A stretch of DNA of 50,004 nucleotides from Phycisphaerales bacterium (GCA_027083355.1 JALWOY010000169.1:1-50004); one strand, 5' to 3'. Counted from the stretch's first letter, positions 1 to 8,689 are shown. Notes: generated from the letters alone by a model not told the origin. Translations and numbers: made by a program.

Positions 1-116
1 GCCTTCGGCGGGGGCGGCGGCGCTTCCTTGCCGCACCCGGCCAACGGGACCGAGGCCGCGGCGAGAAGCGCGATGCCGAGCGCGATGGCGTTCTTGCGTC
101 GTGTGCTGCGTTTCAC
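1..116 (-). CDS. Lipoprotein N-terminus (cut by left edge)
   Basis: Only the first 38 codons are in the window. The reading is a basic start (VKRSTRRKNA), a hydrophobic stretch (IALGIALLAAASVP) and a lipobox LAGC at about residues 27-30, followed by a proline-rich linker (KEAPPPPPK). This is a textbook lipoprotein signal peptide, so the product should be lipidated and held at a membrane. The start is GTG at 116 because GAGG lies 8 bases upstream; an in-frame GTG at 125 is the alternative. It lies 79 bases downstream of fabD on the same strand and could be cotranscribed with it. The function of the mature part cannot be seen. Confidence 0.6.
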   Translation of the reverse strand, partial: MKRSTRRKNAIALGIALLAAASVPLAGCGKEAPPPPPK

Positions 117-195
117 GGTGTTCACCTCGAATCACGGACGGCTCGCCCGCGCAATGTTCATCTCTCGGACGGGCGGGTGCCCGCGCCGGGGCCGA

Positions 196-1161
196 TCATG
201 CCGGCGCGTCGTGGCTCGTGACCTTCACCCCCCGGTCGATCCGGCGCATCAACCCCGCGAGCGTCTTGCCCGGGGCCAACTCGAACGGCACACCGCCTGT
301 CCGCGGCCCGATGTGCTCGTTGATATATGCACAGTTCTCGGCCCAGCGGACCGGGCTGGTCAGCTGTTCAATCAGACGCCGCTTGATCGACTCCGGTTCC
401 GTCTCGTGCGGCCCGCCCGTCACGTTGCTCATCACCGGGCACCGGGGCGCCGAGAACTCGACCGATTCGAGGGCCTCGGCCAGCCGATCCGCGGCCGGTG
501 CCATCAGCGGCGAATGGAACGCTCCCGCGACGGAGAGCCGCGCCGCCCGCAGCCCGGCCTCGCCCGCCAGTTGCTCGGCCAGGTCGCACGCCGCCGTCGT
601 GCCCGAGATGACCACCTGACCCGGGGCGTTGAAATTCGCGGGCACGAGCACGCGGTCGGCCTCGTCTTCGATCCGGTCGAGCACGCGATCGCACAGGGCC
701 GAGGCTGTTTCTTCGTCCGCGCCGATCAGGGCCACCATCGATGACGGCACCGTCTCGGCCGCGTCCTGCATCGCCCGGCCTCGCAGCGTGACGAGCCGGA
801 GCCCGTCCTCGAACGACACGGCACCGGCGACGTGCAGGGCGGTGTATTCGCCCAGACTCAGCCCCGCCGTCGCGGCCAGCGGTGCCTCGGCGGGGTCGTG
901 CCCGGCGACCGCGCACACGCCGTGCCACGAGGCGACGGACGTGACATAGATCGCGGGCTGGGCGGCGTCGGTTTTGTTGAGGCGTTCGGCGGGGCCGTTG
1001 AAGCACAGCTCGCTGAGCGGCGTACCGAGCGAATCACCCAGCACCTCGTCGGCGGTGTCGAAGATCGCGCGGGCCTCGGGGCTGGACGCGGCCCACGCCT
1101 TGCCCATGCCGACGGCCTGTGCGCCCTGGCCCGGGCACAGAATCATCATCGGGGTGGTCAT
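196..1161 (-). CDS. fabD: Malonyl-CoA:ACP transacylase
   Basis: This enzyme moves malonyl from CoA to acyl carrier protein, giving the extender unit for type II fatty acid synthesis in the cytoplasm. The 321-residue length fits the family (about 310). Visible signatures are the N-terminal GQGAQ at residues 11-15, the nucleophile elbow GLSLGE with Ser102 (the usual GHSLGE with His replaced by Leu), Arg127 in RGRAMQ and the catalytic His216 in AGAFHSPLM. It is the last fatty-acid gene of rpmF-plsX-fabH-fabD, 115 bases after fabH, the classic order. No strong ribosome site precedes the ATG at 1161. Identity is very secure. Confidence 0.96.
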   Translation of the reverse strand: MTTPMMILCPGQGAQAVGMGKAWAASSPEARAIFDTADEVLGDSLGTPLSELCFNGPAERLNKTDAAQPAIYVTSVASWHGVCAVAGHDPAEAPLAATAGLSLGEYTALHVAGAVSFEDGLRLVTLRGRAMQDAAETVPSSMVALIGADEETASALCDRVLDRIEDEADRVLVPANFNAPGQVVISGTTAACDLAEQLAGEAGLRAARLSVAGAFHSPLMAPAADRLAEALESVEFSAPRCPVMSNVTGGPHETEPESIKRRLIEQLTSPVRWAENCAYINEHIGPRTGGVPFELAPGKTLAGLMRRIDRGVKVTSHDAPA

Positions 1162-1276
1162 GACGGGATGATACGCGGGAAGGCACGAACCCGGGCGGCG
1201 TCTCCTGAAACCCAGAACAAGCCATGCTCACTCTCCGGTGCGAACAATGGGATTTGAGCGCTGTGCATCGGGTTTT

Positions 1277-2299
1277 TCACAACTGCCAGAGGCTGCTTGT
1301 CCACGTCAACCCGGCGCCGAAGGCGACCATCATCACCCGGTCGCCCTCCTTGATGAGGCCCGATTTGGTCTGCTCGCTCAGCAGGATCGGCACGCTGGCC
1401 GCGGAGGTGTTGCCCACGCGGTCGATATTGATCGGCATCTTCTCGGGCGGGATGCCGAAGCGGTCGCGGGCCGCTTCGAGGATTCGGATGTTGGACTGGT
1501 GGCAGATGTAGTGATCCACGTCGTCGGCCGACAGGCCCGCCTTTTCCAGCGTCTCGGCGATCAGGTCGCCGAACGTGCCGACGGCGAACTTGAACACGGC
1601 CCGCCCGTTCATGCGCATGATGCCCATCGGCAGGTCATCGTTGGCCACTCCGTCGGGGAAATCGCACTCGCTGCGGGGGATGAACAGGTCGCGCCAGCGT
1701 GTGCCGTCCGAATGCATGGACTGGGCGAGCAAACCCTTGGAGGGGTCGTCGGTGGCGCGGAGCAGCGCGCCGCCCGAGCCGTCGCCGAAGAGGATCGCCG
1801 TGCCCCGGCCCCGCGTCGAATACTCGACCATCTTCGTCAGGTGCTCGGTGCCGATGACCGCGACGTTTCGGCACTGCCCGCTGCGGATCAGCCCGTGGGC
1901 GAGGTTCACCCCGTAGACGAAGCCCGAGCAGGCAGCCGTCATGTCGAACGCCCCGGCGTTTGTCGGGCCGAACTCGGGGTCTTCCGCCAGATCGCACAGC
2001 ATCTGGCACGCGGTCGACGGGCATGCCATGGACGAGCCGACAGTGGCGAGAATGAGCAGGTCGAGCTCTTCGGGTGGCAGGCCCGACTCGCGCAGCAGAT
2101 CCTTGAGCACACACAGGGACATCGTGCGGACCGACTCGTCTTCGGCGCACATGTGCCGCCGGTGCACCCCCGTGCGCTGGACGATCCAGTCGTCCGAAGT
2201 ATCCATCATCTTCTCGAGGTCCGCGTTGGACAGGATCCGCTTCGGCAGATAATGCGAGATCGTGGCAAGGCGGACGCCGATCGGGTTGGATCCGGGCAT
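1277..2299 (-). CDS. fabH: 3-oxoacyl-ACP synthase III (KAS III)
   Basis: KAS III starts fatty acid synthesis by condensing an acyl-CoA primer with malonyl-ACP. All three catalytic residues are in place: Cys124 in TAACSGF, His267 in ICHQSN and Asn297 in VGNTSA. The N-terminal part has the family pattern DDWIVQRTGV (residues 36-45), and the GDGSGGALL segment before residue 181 is typical. The length of 340 residues is usual. GGGG lies just before the ATG at 2299. It sits between plsX and fabD in a same-strand cluster, so coupling of lipid initiation with phospholipid acyl transfer is expected. Confidence 0.96.
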   Translation of the reverse strand: MPGSNPIGVRLATISHYLPKRILSNADLEKMMDTSDDWIVQRTGVHRRHMCAEDESVRTMSLCVLKDLLRESGLPPEELDLLILATVGSSMACPSTACQMLCDLAEDPEFGPTNAGAFDMTAACSGFVYGVNLAHGLIRSGQCRNVAVIGTEHLTKMVEYSTRGRGTAILFGDGSGGALLRATDDPSKGLLAQSMHSDGTRWRDLFIPRSECDFPDGVANDDLPMGIMRMNGRAVFKFAVGTFGDLIAETLEKAGLSADDVDHYICHQSNIRILEAARDRFGIPPEKMPINIDRVGNTSAASVPILLSEQTKSGLIKEGDRVMMVAFGAGLTWTSSLWQL

Positions 2300-2416
2300 G
2301 GGGTTCCCCCAAAGCGTGCACGGGCACGGCAGAACCCCCGAGTTTAGGCCCCGATGCCGTGTGCTGTGCGGAAAAATCCCGGGCCGACGCCCCGCTGCGC
2401 CGGTCGCGCCGGGGGC

Positions 2417-3445
2417 TCAACCGCCCGAGGGGACACACGCGGATTTGACCTCGGCGAGGCGGCGCGTGATCTGGGCGTTGACATCGTGCGCGACGAACTC
2501 GCGGGCGTTTCGGATCGCGGCCCGGATGGTGCGGGCCTCCGAGGAGCCGTGGGCGATGATCATCGCCCCGTTGACCCCGAGGAGGGGGGCACCGCCGTAC
2601 TCGTGGTAGTCGTTCTTGGCGTAGATCTGTTTGACCACAGGCTCGAACTGGATCGCGAGATTCGGGTCGAGCTCGAAGATTTCCTGGGCGATCGCCTCGA
2701 ACAGGCTCTTGGCCATCCCCTCGGCCATTTTGAGCACGGTGTTTCCGACGAACCCGTCGGTGATGATCACGTCCGCCACGCCGGCGAAGAAATCGCGTCC
2801 CTCGACGAACCCGATGAAATTCAGCCCGGGTGTGGCCCGCAGGAGGTCCCTCGCCGATTTGACCAGATCGGAGCCCTTCGCCTCCTCCGATCCGATGTTC
2901 ATCAGGGCGACCCTGGGCGATTCGATCCCGAGCACTTCTTTGGCGAGCACGTCGGCCATCACCCCGTATTGCCACAGGTGCGTCCCCCGCGGCTCGGGGT
3001 TCGCCCCCGCGTCGCAGAGCACGATCGGCCCGTGGAACGCGGGGATCGTGACCGCGATGCCGGGGCGGTGCACCCCCGGCAGACGCTTCATGTGCATGAT
3101 CCCGGCGGCGACGCACGCGCCTGTGTTGCCCGCGGAGATCACGACATCGGCGGGGTTGTCGGCCTTTTTCGACCCGAGCAGGGCCATCTTCACGATCGAC
3201 GATCCCGTCCGCTGCCGCACGGCACGCGTGGGCATTTCATCCATCGGGATCGAATCGGGGGCGTGGAGGACCGTCAACCGGGGATCGGAAACCCCCCGCT
3301 CGGCCAGATGCTCGCGGATCAGGGATTCGTCGCCGATCAGCACCAGCTCGTCGTCATCGCCGAGCACCTCGAGCGCATCGATACAGCCCTTGAGGATGGC
3401 GTCGGGGGCGTTGTCGCCGCCCATGACATCGACGGCCAGACGCAT
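2417..3445 (-). CDS. plsX: Phosphate acyltransferase PlsX
   Basis: PlsX turns acyl-ACP into acyl-phosphate for the PlsY acyltransferase, the first step of phosphatidic acid synthesis in most bacteria. The N-terminus AVDVMGGDNAP is the family hallmark, and the body shows the expected SAGNTGA and TDGFVGN segments. At 342 residues it has the usual length. GGAG lies about 10 bases before the ATG at 3445. It follows rpmF by 32 bases and precedes fabH by 117 bases, the conserved rpmF-plsX-fabH order shared by many phyla. Confidence 0.96.
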   Translation of the reverse strand: MRLAVDVMGGDNAPDAILKGCIDALEVLGDDDELVLIGDESLIREHLAERGVSDPRLTVLHAPDSIPMDEMPTRAVRQRTGSSIVKMALLGSKKADNPADVVISAGNTGACVAAGIMHMKRLPGVHRPGIAVTIPAFHGPIVLCDAGANPEPRGTHLWQYGVMADVLAKEVLGIESPRVALMNIGSEEAKGSDLVKSARDLLRATPGLNFIGFVEGRDFFAGVADVIITDGFVGNTVLKMAEGMAKSLFEAIAQEIFELDPNLAIQFEPVVKQIYAKNDYHEYGGAPLLGVNGAMIIAHGSSEARTIRAAIRNAREFVAHDVNAQITRRLAEVKSACVPSGG

Positions 3446-3477
3446 TGGTGCTCGTCTCCGTGAACCGGGTGAATCGT

Positions 3478-3678
3478 TCAGACGCGATCGACACCGATGC
3501 CGAGCTTGGGCACCGTGATCCGCAGACCGGCGCGCACATACCCGGACTCCCGGCTCACCCGGTGGTGCCGCTTGGGCATCCCGCTCAGCGGGCAGACGGT
3601 CGCTGTCATGGCCTTGAGCGCATCGTGAGAACGACGACGGCGGGTGCGGCCGTGGCTCTGGCGTTGGGCGGGAAGCAT
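3478..3678 (-). CDS. rpmF: 50S ribosomal protein bL32
   Basis: A 66-residue basic protein that aligns with bL32 over its full length: the RTRRRRSHDAL stretch (residues 11-21) and the HHRVSRESGYVRAG segment are the conserved landmarks. bL32 is a small protein of the large ribosomal subunit near the peptidyl transferase centre. The zinc-ribbon cysteines of the common form are mostly gone: CP-LSG keeps one Cys and the second pair is replaced, so this is a zinc-independent (C-minus) version. GAGGAG lies 5 bases before the ATG at 3678, a strong site. It heads the plsX-fabH-fabD cluster. Confidence 0.9.
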   Translation of the reverse strand: MLPAQRQSHGRTRRRRSHDALKAMTATVCPLSGMPKRHHRVSRESGYVRAGLRITVPKLGIGVDRV

Positions 3679-3928
3679 GCGGACTCCTCGGCAGAAAAAA
3701 GCGGTCCTTGGACCACCGATTGACTTTCAGATCGGAAACGCCGCAACGCGGCGTCCATACGGGCCGTTACGCTAGCGCCGACCCGGCATCGGGTCAATCA
3801 GGCGGCTCCGGGACCTCTTCATCGTGTCAACAAGATGATCGGCCGGCTTGCGGCTATTATAGATAATCAAGTCCTTTCTGGGGCATTGGCCCGGAAGGAG
3901 CCTCGCATTTGATCGGTATTTGATTGGA
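3679..3928. other. Divergent intergenic region, rpmF / birA
   Basis: This 250-base gap separates rpmF (minus) from birA (plus) and must hold promoters for both directions. It is less GC-rich than its surroundings and has an AT-rich block TATTATAGATAAT at about 3854-3866 that could be a -10 region for birA; a clear -35 partner is not seen. A Shine-Dalgarno-like AAGGAG at 3895-3900 lies too far from the chosen birA start and leads only into a short frame that stops at once. Confidence 0.4.
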
Positions 3929-4756
3929 ATGGCCGCCGAACACACCCAATCTCGATCGACGGGCACGGCATCGGTGATCGGTCCGATCGATGGCATCACA
4001 TATGATCGGATTCAGTTCGGTTCGCTGTCTTCGACGAACACCGAAGCCGCCCGGTGGGCGACGCGGAACCCGGGTCGCCGGGCGATCATCTCGGCCCGGG
4101 AGCAAACCGCCGGGCGGGGGCGACTCGGGAGGGCATGGTCTTCACCGCCCGGGGGGGCTTGGCTGACTGTCGTCTGGCCCGCCACCGATTCCGGGGCTGT
4201 CACGCTCGCGGCGGCCGAGGCGGCGTGCTGTGTCATCGATGAGACGATCGGCGATTCCTTGGTCGGCGGTCTCCGCGCCGAGATCCGTTGGCCGAACGAT
4301 CTTTTGTTGGCGGGTCGCAAGTGCGGCGGTTTGCTCGGCGAGACGGTCGGTACCGATGCGGGCCGGGTTTTGTTGCTCGGCATCGGGATCAATGTCAACA
4401 ACCATGTGGCGGGGCCTGTGCGCACGCCGGCGGTGTCGCTGGGTGAGATCGCGGGGTGCGAGGTCGACCTGCCCCGGTTCGTGGATCGGCTTTCGGCCGC
4501 CCTGATCGGGGCCTTGCTCGCCTGGGACCGGGACGGGTTCGCTCCTGAAGTCCGCGAGCGGGTTGTTCAACGCCTCTGGGGTGTCGGTGCGTCGGTCGAG
4601 TTGCACGGGGCGGGCCGACCCGTCGCGGGGGTGCTTGTCGGGATCGATGCCCGGGGTGGGCTGATCGTGGACGTCGATGGTCGGCGTCGGACGTACGTTT
4701 CGGGCGAGGTCAGTTGCCGCGGGCCCGCCGGCCCGGCGCGAGAGGAAGGTGTGTGA
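3929..4756 (+). CDS. birA: Biotin-[acetyl-CoA-carboxylase] ligase
   Basis: The enzyme attaches biotin to carboxylase carrier domains through biotinyl-AMP. The biotin-binding GRGRLGRAW loop is at residues 62-70, RWPND at 120-124 with Lys131 following, and the C-terminal SH3-like domain (VELHGAGRPVAGVLVGID) is present. There is no N-terminal helix-turn-helix, so this is a monofunctional (class I) ligase and not a BirA-type repressor. The ATG at 3929 is used; a TTG three codons upstream is possible and neither has a strong ribosome site. Its stop TGA overlaps the ATG of the next gene by one base (TGATG), implying coupling. Length 275 residues. Confidence 0.92.
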   Translation: MAAEHTQSRSTGTASVIGPIDGITYDRIQFGSLSSTNTEAARWATRNPGRRAIISAREQTAGRGRLGRAWSSPPGGAWLTVVWPATDSGAVTLAAAEAACCVIDETIGDSLVGGLRAEIRWPNDLLLAGRKCGGLLGETVGTDAGRVLLLGIGINVNNHVAGPVRTPAVSLGEIAGCEVDLPRFVDRLSAALIGALLAWDRDGFAPEVRERVVQRLWGVGASVELHGAGRPVAGVLVGIDARGGLIVDVDGRRRTYVSGEVSCRGPAGPAREEGV

Positions 4757-6252
4757 TGAGCGAACGGGTCCCGTTCCCGGTGCTGAGCGCCGACGAGGCG
4801 GCGGCGATGATCAACGACGGGGATTTCCTCGGGTTTTCGGGCTTCACACCCGCGGGTTCGGCCAAGGCGGTGCCGCGTTCGCTGGCGGCGCGTGCGCGCG
4901 AGCTGCACGGTCGGGGCGAGCCGTTCCGGGTGCGTGTGCTGACGGGTGCCTCGACGAGCGAGGACCTCGACGAGGCGTTGGCGCAGGTGAACGCGATCTC
5001 GTGGCGTGCGCCGTATCAGTCGAGCCGATCGCTTCGCAAGCGGATCAACAATCAGGAGACGAGTTTTCTCGATATCCATCTCTCGCACTTGCCGCAGATG
5101 CTGGATTACGGGTTCCTCGGCCAGATCAACACCGCGATCGTCGAGGCGATCGACGTGACGGCGGACGGGCGGATCTACCTGAGCTCGTCGGTGGGGTGCA
5201 CGCCGAGCATCCTGGCGCACGCGGAAAAAGTCATCGTCGAGATCAACGCGTACCACTCGCAGCGTTTGTGGGAGATGCACGACATCCGCCGGCTGCCGCG
5301 CCCGCCCCACCGCGACCCGATCCCGATCCAGCACCCGCTTTCGAAGATCGGCACGCCGTTCTGCACGGTGCGGTCCGAGCAGATCGTGGGGGTTGTCTAC
5401 AACGACGAGTCTGACGGTGTGCCTTCGTTCAGTCCGCCGGACGAGGTCTCGAGCCGGATCGGCGATCACATCGTCGAGTTCCTCTCGCAGGAGATGCACG
5501 CGGGGCGGATCCCGCCCGAGTTTCTTCCGCTTCAGGCGGGCGTCGGCAATGTTTCAAACGCGGTGATGGCGGCGCTGGGCGCGCACCCGGAGGTCCCCCG
5601 GTTCCAGATGTACACCGAGGTGATCCAGGACACGCAGATCGCGCTGATGCAGGACGAGAAGATCCTCGGCGTCTCGACCAGCGCCATGTCGCTCTCCGAC
5701 GGCACCATGCAGACCGTCTACGACAACATGGATTACTTCGGCCCGCGGATCGTCCTGCGTCCGCAGGAGCTGACGAACCACCCCGGCGTCGTTCGGCGCC
5801 TCGGCGTCATCGGCATCAACACCGTCCTCGAAATGGACATCTACGGCTGCGCCAACTCGACGCACGTCTGCGGCACGCAACTGATGAACGGCATCGGTGG
5901 CTCGGGCGACTTTGTCCGCAACTGCTATATCTCGATCCTGCAGGCACCGTCGACGGCCAAGGGCGGGAAGATCTCGACCGTGGTGCCCATGTGCTCGCAC
6001 ATCGACCACAACGAGCACTCGGTCAACGTGCTCGTCACCGAGCAGGGGCTGGCGGACCTCCGCGGCCTGGGCCCGGTCGAACGGGCCCAGCGGATTATCG
6101 ACAAGTGCGCGCACCCGGATTACAAGGACTATCTCTACGACTACATCGAACGCTCACCGATGGGGCACATCCGCCACGATCTGGGGCGGTGCTTCGACCT
6201 GCACAGGGCGTACATGGAGACCGGTGACATGCGTTCGGCTCTGGGTGGCTGA
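4756..6252 (+). CDS. Succinyl/acetyl-CoA:CoA transferase
   Basis: A 498-residue member of the acetyl-CoA hydrolase/transferase family (Cat1, AarC, ScpC type), which shuttles CoA between acetate or propionate and succinate. Seen here are GVGN at residues 262-265, the catalytic glutamate in YTEVIQD (Glu288), a glycine-rich GIGGSGDF segment and the C-terminal EQGLADLRGL block. The start ATG at 4756 has GAGGAAGG upstream and overlaps the birA stop by one base. An upstream in-frame start at 4714 would add 14 arginine-rich residues inside birA and is not favoured. Transferase versus hydrolase cannot be separated by reading alone; family context favours transferase. A short-chain fatty acid transporter lies about 11 kb away. 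Confidence 0.88.
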   Translation: MSERVPFPVLSADEAAAMINDGDFLGFSGFTPAGSAKAVPRSLAARARELHGRGEPFRVRVLTGASTSEDLDEALAQVNAISWRAPYQSSRSLRKRINNQETSFLDIHLSHLPQMLDYGFLGQINTAIVEAIDVTADGRIYLSSSVGCTPSILAHAEKVIVEINAYHSQRLWEMHDIRRLPRPPHRDPIPIQHPLSKIGTPFCTVRSEQIVGVVYNDESDGVPSFSPPDEVSSRIGDHIVEFLSQEMHAGRIPPEFLPLQAGVGNVSNAVMAALGAHPEVPRFQMYTEVIQDTQIALMQDEKILGVSTSAMSLSDGTMQTVYDNMDYFGPRIVLRPQELTNHPGVVRRLGVIGINTVLEMDIYGCANSTHVCGTQLMNGIGGSGDFVRNCYISILQAPSTAKGGKISTVVPMCSHIDHNEHSVNVLVTEQGLADLRGLGPVERAQRIIDKCAHPDYKDYLYDYIERSPMGHIRHDLGRCFDLHRAYMETGDMRSALGG

Positions 6253-6400
6253 GCAGGATGCCGGATGATCTGTGTTCGATTTGGAACGAGAGGCACAAGC
6301 CCGGGTGTTTGTTCATGAACGACGGGTTTTCTCGTATCCGTGCTCATGGGTGCGGACAGAGGGAGTCCGGCCCCACCCCGCGCCGGTCGCCGGGGCGAGG

Positions 6401-6423
6401 CCGCCGACGCGAAGCGTCGGCGG
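6401..6423. repeat. Perfect 10-bp inverted repeat
   Basis: CCGCCGACGC and its exact complement are separated by GAA, giving a 10-bp stem with a 3-base loop. A similar CGACGCTTCGCG-rich piece occurs at about 39440, so it looks like part of a repeat family. Confidence 0.7.
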
Positions 6424-6512
6424 GTGAGGGGCTACGACTTCTTCCTCGCTTCATTCGACGTCGATCGGCGCGTGCAAACGAACGAGCGGAGACATGATGC
6501 CCCTCACCCCGG

Positions 6513-6538
6513 CCCTCTCCCCGCCAGCGGGGAGAGGG
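6513..6538. repeat. Perfect 12-bp inverted repeat
   Basis: CCCTCTCCCCGC faces its exact complement across two bases. This CCTCTCCCC...GGGGAGAGG design is seen as an extragenic repeat in many GC-rich genomes (from memory). Confidence 0.7.
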
Positions 6539-6594
6539 AGGCGGGAACACCCGTATCTTGCTCCAGAAAGCACGAAGATCTTCTGGAATCCGTA

Positions 6595-7785
6595 TTAGCC
6601 ACAGCCCGCGAGGAAGGCCGCGGCGAACGCGCCCAGGTCCGCCAGATCGAACACGCCGAACGGCTCGGCGAGGTCGGCGGCGGGCTGCTGCGACGTGAAC
6701 GCGGCGACGAATGCGTTGATGTCCGCCAGGTCGAGCACGCCGGCGGGGTCGGCGAGGTCGGCGGGCGAGCAGGCCGCGCACCCCGGCTCGGGCTGCGGGA
6801 AGGTCCAGCCGGCGCCGGAGAACGTGACGATCTCGTTGAGGTCGCGGTTGCGGTGGGCGGCGTAGGGGATGTACCCCGCGTCGCGGCAGTGCTGGATGAA
6901 GTCGCTCGCGCGGGCGTCGTTGGCCGACGGGCCGGGGTCGCCCTGCCGGATGACGTAATCGGTCACGAGCACGGTTTTGCCGCGGGCGATGAACTCGTCG
7001 AGCTGGGCGATGCGGTAGGCGGTTTCCGCGGGTGGTTGCGGCGTGACCTCGTCGTAATAGAGATCCTCGATGCCGATACCGTTGACTGCGGCGAAGTATC
7101 GGGCTGTTTCGCCGTCGAGCGCGTCGTTGTCGTCGCGGATGATGTCCGAGGCGTTCTGGGGGAAGACGAGGAAGGCGGGGTTGGTCTGCCGGGCGTGGGC
7201 GGCGATGGCCTCGATGAAGTCGATCATTTTCGAGCGGGCGTCCATGCGCGTCAGCTCGGGCTGCGTCTCGGACCAGTATTGATACCCGTCGATGATGTCG
7301 AGATAGACCCCGTCGAAGCCGGCGGCGGCGATGCGTTCGAGGGGGGACGTGCCGTCGCCGGTGCCGACGATGATGTTCTGCCAGTCGGGGTCCCAGTAGC
7401 GGACCTTGAAATTGCCGGGCCAATCGGGGTCGACCGGCCCGAGCCACGCCGGCGCGACACCGGGCACGGGGTTGCCCTGCGCGTCGACCCAGGCGGGGTC
7501 CCAGTAATCGCGGTAGTCCTCGGCCTCGCCGATGCTCAGGTACGCCAGCACCTTCGTGTGGCATTCGCCGCCGGTCTGGATCTGGTCGACCTCGGCGGGT
7601 GTGAACATCGAGTCGGCCCACGACCCGTCCTTGGCGGGTTCGAGCACGAGCCAATCCGCCCCGGTGCCCGCCAGTTGGGCGACGGACAGCGTCTCGGGCT
7701 GGAGGACGTAGACCAGATCGGGCGTCCCGGCGTGAACGGTTGCAGCGGCGATCGGGGCGAGAAGAACGAAGCGTGCGGCTCTCAT
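6595..7785 (-). CDS. Secreted TM1410/GH114-like protein with GC-type dockerin tail
   Basis: A 396-residue secreted protein. Residues 1-19 are a signal peptide (MRAARFVLLAPIAAATVHA). Residues 22-320 resemble the TM1410 / GH114 (endo-alpha-1,4-polygalactosaminidase-like) TIM barrel: AYLSIGEAEDYRDYW at 81-95 and FDGVYLDIIDGYQYW with Asp163 and Asp166 are the expected conserved strands. The last 60 residues hold two short dockerin-like repeats (ADLADPAGVLDLADINAF and ADLAEPFGVFDLADLGAF) and end in GCG, the pattern of GC-type dockerin anchors of planctomycetes. AGGAG stands 6 bases before the ATG at 7785. The substrate is unknown; a surface or extracellular polysaccharide is likely. Confidence 0.8.
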   Translation of the reverse strand: MRAARFVLLAPIAAATVHAGTPDLVYVLQPETLSVAQLAGTGADWLVLEPAKDGSWADSMFTPAEVDQIQTGGECHTKVLAYLSIGEAEDYRDYWDPAWVDAQGNPVPGVAPAWLGPVDPDWPGNFKVRYWDPDWQNIIVGTGDGTSPLERIAAAGFDGVYLDIIDGYQYWSETQPELTRMDARSKMIDFIEAIAAHARQTNPAFLVFPQNASDIIRDDNDALDGETARYFAAVNGIGIEDLYYDEVTPQPPAETAYRIAQLDEFIARGKTVLVTDYVIRQGDPGPSANDARASDFIQHCRDAGYIPYAAHRNRDLNEIVTFSGAGWTFPQPEPGCAACSPADLADPAGVLDLADINAFVAAFTSQQPAADLAEPFGVFDLADLGAFAAAFLAGCG

Positions 7786-7919
7786 GCGGATCTCCTGCAC
7801 ACCCATTCGGGTGATTCGTCGGGATGTTTCGTCGAAAACAGGATTGATCGGCCGGAGTATGGGGCGGCTGGCCCAAAAAGGCCGCGACATCGGGCGTTTT
7901 TCGGAGTGCATCGGGAGCG

Positions 7920-7936
7920 ATATTCGATTAGAATAT
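7920..7936. promoter_or_regulatory. Palindrome over a possible -10 box
   Basis: ATATTC and GAATAT flank GATTA as a perfect inverted repeat, and the right arm contains TAGAAT (7929-7934), a possible -10 element for the gene starting at 7957. This could be an operator in the divergent region between the GH114-like gene and the membrane protein. No good -35 is visible. Confidence 0.3.
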
Positions 7937-7956
7937 GGACGAAGGCGGTTCTCGCC

Positions 7957-8571
7957 ATGACAGAGCCCGTGGGACAGATTCAGGAATACGACGACATTAT
8001 TCCGCTCGAGCCGGAGCCGGAGCCACCGGTCACGCGCGTGGTGGTTGATCCTTCGATCCCTCCGCCGTCGGCCAAGGGCAAGCTGCGGATGCTCGAGGAA
8101 TGCGAGCAGCGTGAGCACGAGGCGTACCACGTCCCGGCGATCATGCTCGGTGTGGCGCTGCTGGCGGCGTTCGTGATCACCCCGATCAACGCGGCGTTCG
8201 GCCCCATGGCCAGCGGTGAGCCCTGGCTGGCGCTCGGGGTGTACGCGATGACCTACACCATCGGCGTGGCGCTCGGGCTGCTGCTCAACGAGGTGTGCTC
8301 GATCTTCGGCATCGTGACCGAAGCGCCCTGGAAACTGACGGCCCTGCGCATCGCCGCGACGTTCGCGGTCTCCGATGTCGTGGCGATCCTGTGTGCGGTG
8401 CTGCTCAAGACCCCGTTCATCCCGGAGGGCGTGGCGCTGATCGTGTTCTACTTCCTCATCCGCTGGTTCGAGGATCTCGAAATGCAGGACGCGGCGGTGA
8501 TGACGATCGTGCTCTATCTTCCCAAGTTCTTCATCGGGATGGGCATCGCCATGAAAGTCGGGCTGATCTGA
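7957..8571 (+). CDS. Multi-pass membrane protein, unknown function
   Basis: A 204-residue protein I do not recognise. Residues 1-50 are cytoplasm-like, acidic and proline-rich (LEPEPEPPVTR). About five hydrophobic segments follow, at roughly 59-78, 90-113, 127-150, 155-170 and 179-198. A conserved-looking RWFEDLEMQDA loop lies between the last two. The ATG at 7957 begins the frame that carries all these segments; no strong ribosome site precedes it. It diverges from the dockerin-tagged gene and converges on hypF, so it looks like a single-gene unit. Codon use matches the neighbours. Confidence 0.7.
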   Translation: MTEPVGQIQEYDDIIPLEPEPEPPVTRVVVDPSIPPPSAKGKLRMLEECEQREHEAYHVPAIMLGVALLAAFVITPINAAFGPMASGEPWLALGVYAMTYTIGVALGLLLNEVCSIFGIVTEAPWKLTALRIAATFAVSDVVAILCAVLLKTPFIPEGVALIVFYFLIRWFEDLEMQDAAVMTIVLYLPKFFIGMGIAMKVGLI

Positions 8572-8637
8572 GCAAGCACCTGCCCGCGGGGTGTATGGCC
8601 GACACGGAACTGCCGGGTGTTGTCAGGTTAGATCGGC

Positions 8638-8655
8638 CCGGACGATATCGTCCGG
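8638..8655. repeat. Perfect 18-base palindrome
   Basis: CCGGACGATATCGTCCGG lies between the convergent membrane-protein gene and hypF. It has no T-tract; it could be a terminator stem or a protein-binding site. Confidence 0.6.
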
Positions 8656-8689
8656 CTATGCCCCGGTCGGGTGTGTCTGCGGCGGCCGA

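Larger units (their letters stand above)
6253..6594. other. Convergent intergenic region with foldback repeats
   Basis: This 342-base gap lies between two convergent genes and shows no credible gene. It holds two perfect GC-rich inverted repeats (6401-6423 and 6513-6538) with no T-tract. They may act as bidirectional terminators or be members of dispersed extragenic repeat families. Confidence 0.6.

Noticed and set aside
6340-7956. A long plus-strand frame running into the membrane protein at 7957
   Set aside because: It is antisense to the signal-peptide and dockerin-bearing gene; only the part from 7957 has membrane segments and protein-like composition.
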